Origin: Culex pipiens pallens
Lineage: Eukaryota > Arthropoda > Insecta > Diptera > Culicidae
Assembly: GCF_016801865.2 (NCBI RefSeq)
Contig: NC_068939.1
Coordinates: forward strand, 61,138,269-61,202,268
Direction: 5' to 3'
Length of the DNA stretch: 64,000 nucleotides
Numbering within the stretch: position 1 is the stretch's first letter; the number at the start of each line of letters is the position of its first letter. Positions 1 through 10,300 of this stretch are shown one piece after another. A model generated the notes under the pieces. The model saw only the letters and a list, made by a program, of their open reading frames with translations, had not been told where the DNA came from and ran no database searches. Both the position numbers and the translations under genes were made by a program.

Positions 1-745
1 ATTTCAGAAACCTTTCTAAAAATATATAATATGGCAGGTTACGATGCAAAAACCACCCTTTTTGAAAATTGAGAAATTTATATGCAGCAGTTTTTTAAGC
101 ATAACTTTTGATGTGCTTTACTAAATCTTATAAATTTCAATAGGGACTTATGGGACCCCAAGACGGATCGAATGAAGCTAATACGGTCAAAATCGGCTCA
201 GTCTGTGACATTGATTCACAGCAAAAAATCCGATGGTAAAATCGCATGCAAAAGCATGCACATCACCTTCGTCAAAATAAACACTTAATATTACACACTG
301 GATTTACATTTTTTGCAAACACAAAAAAAAAGTTGCAACCGACGGGATTCAAACCCAGCACCAACAGTAAGGGCTGGCGCCTTAGCCCACTCGGCCATCA
401 GACCGATGAAAAGCTATAAGGATAAATGCATATATGAGCTCGACATTTCGGTCATGTAGGTTTACCATACTGATGGGCTACATATTTCAGGGTGTAAAAT
501 CACATAAAATTACATAAAATAATGCAATATTTATTTTACACCCAGGCCTTTTACACGCAGCTGGATTACTACTTTTTTAGCTGTGTTCGGTACACATGTC
601 TACATACAGCCTAACACACAGACATTTGCTCAGCTGGTGATTCTGAGTCGATATGTACAAATGAAGGTAGGTCTAGGAGGTCTAATTATTTATTTCATTT
701 TGATTTTATAGCTTTTCCTCAGTAAGATGAGGAAGGCAAAAGGTA
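1..745 (+). mobile_element. 3' part of a MITE family (CCTTCCTCAC termini), interrupted by a SINE
   Basis: Positions 1-240 and 590-745 resemble consecutive parts of the elements at 30729-31546 and 59011-59897: the AAAACCACCCTTTTT block, the CACACAGACATTTGCTCAG block, the ATTCTGAGTCG block, and a final GAGGAAGGCAAAA. The left end lies outside the window. The middle (about 240-590) is a tRNA-derived SINE not present in the other copies. No coding capacity is seen. Confidence 0.6.
285..556 (-). mobile_element. tRNA-derived SINE (class II Leu/Ser-like head)
   Basis: On the minus strand, 399 down to 332 reads as a tRNA-like head with an A-box like TGGCCGAGTGGGCTAAGG and a B-box like GGGTTTGAATCCC. 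A near-identical unit lies at 40885-41125, including the flanking AT-rich body that contains TACATAAAATAATGCAATA. The long gap between boxes fits a class II (Leu/Ser-type) tRNA ancestor. Element boundaries are approximate. Confidence 0.65.
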
Positions 746-1393
746 AAATTAGAATTTTTTTGAAAACTTTCTTTTTTACTAAATCTAAGTTTTTTTATGT
801 TCTCATTTTTAATTTTATTTTTTAATGACGGTTTACTGTATATAGATTACGATCGTAAGCAAGTAAGTAAAAAAAAAACAAAAATACCAATCTCATTTAT
901 ATGTCAAAAAATTACTCCAGAGAATTACCATGTATAAATAATAATTATAGTTAACTCAACAAAAACATTTAAAGCGTAAATCCCCAGAATGTAATCGCAA
1001 TTGCAGCCACTGTGCGTTACTCCATATTTGTCGTTTAACGTTCTTCATTCTGTCGTTGCGTCGCGGTTAGTTTATTTTCGCCTATCCCTTCACGCTACTG
1101 CTCTCTACAACCACCAACCACAACACTATTCCAGAAGAGAGAGAACTCAGTTCAAGTATAGTACACCGAGCATCACGCTGCTGGCTGGCAGGCACTCGTC
1201 GGTTGGCTCCGTCGCCCCCCTTGTCAGTCAGTTCAGTAGTCGTATCGATGTGGTGGCTTTGCGCGGGTGCACTTTTGAGTCGCGCCGGGGTCGTTTAATG
1301 ATAGGTGTGCGGAGAAGACCTGCTAGTAGGTAGCGCAGTGATTCTGGTCAAACTGGAATATTGTGTAGTGTGCACTTTGCGTTTGTCGTCGGT
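746..1393 (+). promoter_or_regulatory. Upstream region and probable 5' UTR of NAA60
   Basis: AT-rich up to about 1000, then mixed composition up to the start codon at 1394. Arthropod-type initiator matches (TCAGTT) occur near 1149 and 1228, but no single TSS can be fixed. The small reading frames here show no recognisable protein. I regard 1000-1393 as likely promoter plus 5' UTR by position only. Confidence 0.3.
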
Positions 1394-4300
1394 ATGCGGC
1401 TGTAAGTTGGAAAATTTGCTGGTGGCTCACCCTCAAAAAAAGTACCTAACGAGAACAGTTTCACCACATAACAAAGGTCAATTGCATTTGCGTCAATTTC
1501 TAACATTTCCGCAGGTACCACCACAACCACCTCGGGCCGACCAAAACGGAGGACCAGCTGAAGGCGAAATCGGTGCCGCTGTGCTCGGTGAACGACGTCC
1601 AGCTGCGCTTCCTCTGCCCCGATGACCTGGAGGAGGTTCGGACGCTGTGCCAGGACTGGTTCCCGATCGACTATCCGCTGTCCTGGTACGAGGACATTAC
1701 GTCCAGCACGCGGTTCTTCGCGCTGGCCGCCGTGTACAACCTGACCATTATCGGGCTGATCGTCGCCGAGATTAAGCCGTACGGCAAGCTCAACAAAGAG
1801 GTGAGTTGAGTGGAGGGCGGGAAAAAGGGGAGGGTGAGAGCGAGCGTTGCGTATCGTTATTATGGCTAGGAAATGATGGAGCGCGACGACAACGAAGCGG
1901 TCGCGTGTGGGAATTCTAGTTGCCGGCAAGATATTGGTTGTTGTTCTGAATTAGAAAAGAAAAACAACTTTGCGTACCGGTTTTGTTTACAATTCTAGTG
2001 ATTGAATGATTCACCTATTTCTTTGTAATTGTAATAGCAGAGATGCTAATAAATATCATACGCTTGTTCTCCATTATTTTTATTTACAGTAATCCCACAT
2101 ATTCGGAATACTTTTGAGTTAATTTGTCAATAACATGCCAAATGCATCTTTCCTGGCGACCCTTCTATTTTTAGGACTAGCAAAGGTAGTTCTTTTTGAA
2201 TAAAAAACTGCATTTCGAGACTATTATATTCAGAGCTGCAAAACACTGCTTCTAAATTACCTGTTCCATAATTGTGGGATGTTATTGTGCCTCCCACAAT
2301 TGTGGAACACCTGAATTTAACAGATATTTTCACAAAAAAGTTATCAAACCATTCATAAAACATTACTAAGCTTGAGTTTCATTGGTTCCGGTGTGTTAAG
2401 TCATTATTTTGTAGAAAATATGTACTCCTGGAGAGAATCAAAGTTTGTTTACATCCGTAAGAAAAAAGTGTTCCGAATTTGTGGATTTCAAGGGTCAATG
2501 TTTTTCTTTGAAAACTTGATATAAAACGTAAACATTTACAGCCGGTCAATACATCAATCGAAAGATCGCAAGAAAAGCTTTCACATGCAGGTCATTATGT
2601 TCAATTATCGATTTTCTATGATTTTTCGAACATTGGCCGATCTGTAAACTGTTCCGAATATGAGGGATGATTGTACTAGCACACTTATTTTCAGACTGAG
2701 AATTTGTTCCACACTAGAAAAATGGTGGGTGCTTTCCGAGGGGCGTGACAATAGTAAGATATTAAATTATTTAATTAATTAACGACAGGAATTAAATACA
2801 TTAACGATTGTTTTCGGTCAAAACAACGCCACCTCTCCTTACACTACATTGATTTGACAGTTTGACACCGCGCGTGTTGTTGTGTTTGGTGCAAAAATGT
2901 GCGTCCTTGAAGAGCAAGTCGAGCAGAAAAGTGCCAGCGCGGCACAGGCAAACCGGAAAAGGTGCGCAGCGCCATCCAGGGCGGTGACCAGGGGACGATA
3001 TCGAAGCTGGCCCAGCCGGAAACGGCGCATTGAGACAAACCTGGATGCTACGTTTGCTGAAACGGATCCTCCACTCTAATTCTTTCCATGGGCCACATAT
3101 TTCGGCAAAATGGTACTACTTACTTGGTCTGGATTTTTCGTCGCCACTCCCGCCAAACAGCTGGGCATGTTCAACGCGGCCCACCAGAAGTGGTTTCGCC
3201 TGATGTTGTCCCTATCGTTGCAACTCTCATCACCGCCCCGAGTCTTTGACCTCCGTTAGTCCCGTGACGACCTCCATCACCGGTATTACCATGAGCCCCG
3301 TGGAAAAGCAATCGCCGGTTGACGGTGATGAGGACTCTTCCGAGGAACGGAAAGTTGTGGCATCTTTATTCCAGACACTTCAAGAAATGATCAACTCAAC
3401 ACGGTTCCACAATTGATGCGATTATTATTGGAATAAATGAAACAACAGAGTTGAGTTATTTTATTTGTCTATTTTCAATGAAATCTACAAAAAAGTCATC
3501 ACCTGACGTAACTCAAGGACACTCAATCCCTCTGGTTGCTCTTCCTTGGCCCCCGATCCTGAGCCTGCGAGCGTTAAAGTGGTCAGCTAGTCGGACCATT
3601 TGCCGGATTAATCACTCCAGCATCCGAGCGTGAGTGCACAACAGGATTTCATTTCCCCCGGAGTCGACTTATAGAAGGCATCGCTGTCACTGGCCATCGC
3701 GTTCACACTGGCCAATATAATAAAAATCCGCCGGCTGCAACTTCCAGAATTTCCTCCGCTTCTTTCATTTTTAAACCACCGCGACAAAGAATGTTCAGAA
3801 ATCAGCGGTTTATCGAAATATTCGATAGTGCAATGATTAACAAGTCGTATTTTTTTTTACAAGCGCGCAACCAAAACAAACTTGACAGCCGAGCGCGCGA
3901 AAGAGACACGAAGCAAACCAATGTTTTCAAAGCAGGTGTGGCGCTGTCAAATGTCAAATTACATGAGGAATTTAATTCCTTAATGTATTAAATAGCAAAA
4001 ATTAATATATTAAGGCCTTTGTCACGCCCCTCGGGCAAACATGTGCACTAATTTAAAAAAAATAAAAACGTGCGACTATTTTGAAAAAGTCAACTAAAAA
4101 TGGATTTAACTTGAAAACGGTGCACTTTATCAAAATTTCACTAGAGTTCTTTTGAATTGCAAATTTGATTTTACATCGAAAAATGAAGTTGAAAAAATTT
4201 TGCGACCAATATTTCGATTTTTTGAAAAAATCAGGATTGATTCAACAATTCTTAACTCGCTCAAAGATTTTTTGCACAACCTGGAAATTTCTGAAAAGTT

Positions 4301-7300
4301 GACATTTAATGTCCTCTAAAACATATCAAAAAATAAAAAAAAGTGTTTTTTTGCAAATTTTAGTAACAAAAAGTTAAATAAAAAATCATCAAAAAAATTT
4401 TTACCGTGAATCATTTTTTTCCAGTGTAGTCCGTATCCATACCTACAACTTTGCTGAAGACACCAAATCGATCAAAAAATAACTTTAAAAGATACAGATT
4501 TTTGAATTTTCATACCTCATTTTTGTATGGACAGCTGCAAAATTTGTATGGAAAAACTAATGATGCAAAATGGCTTCTTTGGGCATACCGAATGCACCAA
4601 AAAAGTGTCAGAAGGATGAAAAAATACAAAAATTAAAATTGAAGAAAAAGACCGATTTCGTAGAGAATTGCTCAGAAATGAATAACAGAAAATCGTCTAA
4701 TTAGGAGAAAATCTTCCATTTACGAAAAGTTACTACAATACTACTGGGATGTAGCTCTGTTGAAGAGCAGACAAACGTCAAGAAACAATAATAAAGCAAA
4801 ATGATCGAGGGGTTGCAAAAAATAATATCATCAAATCAATAGAAATAAGGCAATTGTAAATTTAATTTCAAGTTTTGGCGTGGTTTCTGGATGAATATCT
4901 TCGGAACATTTTTTAATTACTATTAAAAATATAAATGTTAATGCAGGCCAAGGATTGATACCTAAGAGCATGCAATGGCACTAACCTTGTTGCGTGCTCT
5001 TCGGTTGACGTCCACGTAAGGAATATCCTGGAAGGAGCGTAACTAACTACATCCGTAGTTCTGTTAGATCATCCGAATTATCTTGATCAGAACAGTATAG
5101 CTCTGGTTCCTTGCGAGTGTCCTATTTTCTTACCTCCACGTTGGCTTGGTTTTCATGATGACCTAGCTGGTGGCCTGTGGAAACGGATCGTAAACCTTTG
5201 ACCACCGCGGGTCAGAGTCGAGACGGCTAAAAGAAAGGGGCGCGACAATGTGGGAAAGGGAAGTAATTTGTGATTGTAGACGGTATTGTTTTGATTCGCA
5301 GTATGTTGAGTCAACTGCTGTGGATATACCTGAAACATCGCACAACGGGGTTTCTCTTCTCTTCATTCTCAGCTACCATCTAACTTCTATTTTTATTTTG
5401 CTCTTCTGATTCCCAATTCTTTACTGATTCTTCTATTTAATATCCAACATTTGTTTTTAATTTTACTAACTTTTGATTCTCTTATCTCTCAAAGCTTTTC
5501 CTCTTTTTTCTATCAATTGATACTGCTGTAACAAACTTTGTTTTGTTTTTTTTCCTTAAAATATACTTTTTCTTAATGTACTAGTAATATCAAGTCTATT
5601 TATCATTCGCCTAATCTTTTTTGATTTTATTGCGAATTGATTTATTTGAATAATTCTTAATCTGTCCTATAAATTATCATTACTATAATCTAAGCTTGTT
5701 TTGTATCTCTATTTATTAACTATTGTCTAATTTTACATCTAATACATCTAGCTTCTCATTTTTATTCTTCAAAATACGCTCATCATTCTCTTACTATTGA
5801 TACTTGATTTTTATAAAATAAATTCTCTTTTACTGTCTATTGTTTTCAATCTTCACACTTTTTTAAACAAGTGAGGTTTGAGACCTTACTCAATTTATGG
5901 AAAGGTTAAAGAATTAACACAAATATTACTATTGTATTTTTGGTAAACTTTTATAACATGCTTAGGACCAAAAAATTGTAACAAAACACCGCGACAAAAG
6001 AAATAGCAACAGATAAACAGACTCAACAATAGGGAAGATTTCAGGAGAAAACAATACACAGTAAAATAACAAACAGTTTTTGCTTTAATGAAAGTTAATA
6101 GGCACACTTTAAATGGTTAGGCGCTTATACTTACATCAAACCCTACTTAATGTACCACCCCCGGCCGAGTTAAAATGCGTAACCGGAAAAGAAGGTGTGC
6201 ATGCCTGGCACGAACACTCAAAGCGTGTTCTAGCGTGCTGCTCGTACTGACTCAGAGCAAGGGTGAGATGTAGGTGTAAGGGCAGTGCGTGTTCGTCGGG
6301 AACCTAGTGCATAAGATCGGTCAAGGCCCGTTCTTACACTGAAAATTGCGAATTGCGAATTAAAAATATAAATGTTAATAAATTATGTATAACGTGCGAA
6401 AATAGTTGTAGCAAAATTAAGATGAGTTAAACCGACACAGATTTCGACTGTCCTATGGACATTGAAGCGGCAGCGGATGCAGTGTTGGATGGCATGTAAC
6501 CGGACAAATCGGATTAGCAGGGTGGCCACTCAAGTCGGGAAATCGGGAAAGTCGGGAAAAAGTCGGGAATTTGCCAAAATCCGCCAAAAATCGGGAAAAA
6601 GTCAGGAATTTATGATTTTTTGTCAAAAAGTCGGGAAAAGTCGGGAATTGTGAGCATACTTGATTGAAAATTATTTTTATCTTGAATAATTTTGTAATAT
6701 TTTGTAAAATTTTCAAATTGAATTCACTCATTTCTGCTTTAGTAACTTACTTTAAATTTAAGGTTCTTTTCACTATTTCAATATATTTGAGTATAGAAAA
6801 GCTGTTAAAGGCATTCAAAATCTTAATGAATATTGGAGTCTTTGACACAGATTGGCCAGCTTAGAATTATGATTCTATTTCATTGTCACATAATTGGATA
6901 TTTGGTAACAGATTCCAACTTGAGTTTGGCAATGTTTTTTTTGGTGAATATTTTTAATTGTTTAACTAAATTCATTTAGTAATTTAAAATATTTTTTTTT
7001 CCAAATGTTGCCCTTGACCTTTTTTTGTGAGTATGGCTAAATGATGCTTGATTTTTAGTTTTCGGTAAACTTAAATATCGAATAAAATTCAAAATTGAAA
7101 AACTTTTTTACCTTTTTTAAACATAAAGAAAATATTGAAATTGCAAAAAAAATAATCCAAGAAAGTTTTAGTTATTGCTAAATTGTTTCAAAAAAATGTT
7201 TCTTCAATTATTTTGCTTAAAATAAGTGGGAAAACATAAAATCATATCAAACTTAATTTTCATTGAAAAAAATACAGTTAAATACTGACCACTAGATAAA

Positions 7301-10300
7301 TTAAAATTGATTAGAAAATTTAATATCAAAAATTACAAAAATAAATTAAATTTTATGAATTCCTTGACATTTTTCTAAATCCTTTGAATGAATAATAACA
7401 GCAATTATGTTTCAATCATTCTTTGATTTAAAATGTTCAGTTATCTTTAACTTTTTGTCATTTTCAGTTGAAACGAATTATCAAAAACTATACGTTTGCC
7501 AATTTAAAAAATAACATGGAAGTATTGTTGAACTTTCGATTATTTTTTCAAAGACTAATTGTTTTTGTTTCTACTCTGAATCATAATAATGAAATTCCAT
7601 TTTTGAAGTGTTTTTTTTATTTATTGTTTAGTTTTTGTATTTACAAAAAAATGCCTATATTTGGTTTTTTTAATCATTGTGCTCCGTGTACGCACGAGTG
7701 CAAGCAGCAGTCAAGTGCTCAGTGCTCCATCGTTTTTTCGAAATTTTTCGCCGTAATTTACCGTGATTAGCCGCGAGTTTGCTCCAGCAGCATGCCAAGG
7801 GCCGGCCGTGGCCGTGGCAGTTCGAGTGCGGCCTCGAAAAACCCGCGAAGTTCGTCTACCGGCCGTGTGCAAAAAGGTAAACAAACCAACGCCGTGTCGA
7901 CCGCCATCGCGCAGGGGAGAGTGAGCGCAAAAGGCATCGACAAAAAGTTACTACATCCCGGATATGTTCCGAGATCACCAGTGCGAACCCGTTCCGGTAC
8001 TTCCGGTGTCACGACCAGTGGCACATCAACATCCGCCAACATCCCCATCAGGAACGAGTTCCAGATGCTGAGCGACGATGAAGAAAACAACAACAACAAC
8101 ACCGACGGTAGCAGCACTACCGACGACGACGACGACGATGATGGTCGTGCACGGAAAAAAGTGCCGACGTCAAAAAAGAACAACTCTCCAGCGGAACGTA
8201 GACCACCTCCAATTTTTGTTTTGGACACGTTGGCGGACGATGTTGACGAGTTGCTGGAAGGCCTCGGATATTGTCTGAAAATCGGTAAGTCGGCAGTGCA
8301 AGTGATTACACTGAGCAAAAAAGATTTCGACCTGGTGCTTGAAGAACTGAAGCGTAGCAACTTCAACTTCTACACATACGACCCAGAGAAGCCCCCTGTT
8401 AAGGTCGTCTTGCAGGGTTACCAAGACCGTCCGATCGCCGACCTGAAGCGACACCTCTCGAACGCCGGAATAAAACCGCGGGAGATTAAAGTGCTCTCGC
8501 GCAAGACAACGGTCACGGGTGTGCACACTCTGTACCTGTTGTACTTCGACCGCGGCACCGTCAAGATCCAAGACCTGCGGCGGACTAAGACGTTGGACGG
8601 TTTTTGGGTAAACTGGCGGTTTTACTCCAAAAACCCGACGGACGTAGCGCAATGCCACCGTTGCCAGAAATTCGGCCACGGCTCGCGGAACTGCAACCTC
8701 CGGCCCCGCTGCGTGAAGTGCGGTGAATCACACCTCTCCGAGGCGTGCGCACTGCCACGAAAGGCGGACTTGGGGGACAAGGCAGAACAAACCAAGCCGC
8801 GCGTAAAGTGCGCGAACTGTGACGGCAACCATACCGGCAATTACCGCGGATGCGTCGCGCGCAAGGCCTACCTCGAGGAGCAGGAAAAGAGGAAGAAGAA
8901 AGCCCACCCTCCTCAGCGAAGTACGAGCGCAGCCGTTCCTGCAGCTGGACAGCCTACGGTTCCAGCGGACAACCCAGCGATCCCTCCTGGATGGGGGCGT
9001 TCGTTTGCCAGCGTGGTCGCTGCCGGTAGCGGCGATGCGGCCCAGCAAGGAGTCACCGGGGAAGATCTCTTTTCCCTGCCGGAGTTCTTTGCTCTCGCGG
9101 GGGAGATGATGACGCGGTTTCGGAGCTGCCGTAACAAGGCGGAGCAATTTCTGGCCCTCGGGGAGCTGATGATCAAGCACATCTATAATTGATTATTTTT
9201 GTCTGTGATCTAGTTTTAAGCTTTCTCTTTATCTATCCTTTTCCCATTGCACTTTCTGTAAGTTTTTTGAAAACTTTTTCTTACTATTGTCAATTCCATA
9301 GTTATAAGTAATAATTTTTCGATTGAATTACGATGTAAAACACAGCTGAAAGGAACACCAAAACTCTGTTATATACCTAAATGAACTCATTGTAACTTGG
9401 ATTATTCACAAATAAAACCGAATTGAATTGAATTGAATTGAAATTAATCATTGTGATTTTTTTAATCATTGTGATTTTTTTTTGACTGTTCGTATAGAAT
9501 GTTTTTTGCTTGAAATCATTCTTTAGATAAGAAATGCCTATTATTTGAGCATTCTGGAAAAGTCTGGAAAAAAGTCGGAAAAAGTCTGGAATTTGAAAAT
9601 GGAATTTGAGTGGTCACCCTGGATTAGCTATATGAAGCTGCTTCTGAAGCATCAGTCACTGGAGCTGTACACTGGTCACTGTATCCGGTGATCTTCTGCC
9701 TCGCTACTCGCTAAAATACCTGAAAAAATAAGATAAAGCCACATACATGATAGAATAAAAAGCTAAAGTTCTACTTTTCAGCACCATTTCATAGCAGAAT
9801 AGCAAAAAAATAATATCATTTTAATTTTCTACCGTCAAAGATGTTAATTTCCATACAAATTTCAAACATTTAGGACCAATCGTAGATTTAACAAGAAACT
9901 CCTAAAGGGACCGAATATGAATGAATAAAAAAGGGACCAACATGTGTTGCTGATAAAATCTTTGGTGAGAATTGATTGAGATGATGAAGTGCTTCATCAG
10001 ACCTTTCAAATGTAACAAAGAGATTTGGATTTTTATCAAGTTTTACGAAAATGAGAGCAATTTCACGACTTTCAATGTTCTGTGGCCTCGAATTTGAATG
10101 TTCCGTTTCAACAAAACATTGCGTGCTATAATTGAGTGAATCTTGGTTTTTCGATGCCTCCCGAAATGCGATACTGTGAGCTGGGATGCTTGAAAGACTT
10201 TTCCTTTTTGTTTTTATTCAGGACCGGGAGGACTTTTCGTTGCAAATTATCATGCTGGTGTGCCTTCCGATTGGCGATCCTCTAGAAATAGCACATTTGG

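Larger units (their letters stand above)
6519..9620. mobile_element. hAT-like TIR element with 8-bp TSD, interrupted by a LINE
   Basis: TIRs AGGGTGGCCACTCAA (6519) and its counterpart TTTGAGTGGTCACCCT (ends 9620) are flanked by an exact 8-bp duplication GGATTAGC (6511-6518 and 9621-9628). Subterminal GTCGGGAAA-type repeats occur at both ends (about 6534-6650 and 9550-9600). Without the nested LINE the element is about 1.3 kb and lacks a transposase ORF. A solo terminus of the same family appears at 41219-41239. An 8-bp TSD fits hAT-type transposition. Confidence 0.75.

Noticed and set aside
7767..8366. Minus-strand open frames across the gag ORF (also 8170-8679 and 8728-9180)
   Set aside because: Shadow frames of a GC-rich coding sequence; serine-rich or featureless, with no family motifs.
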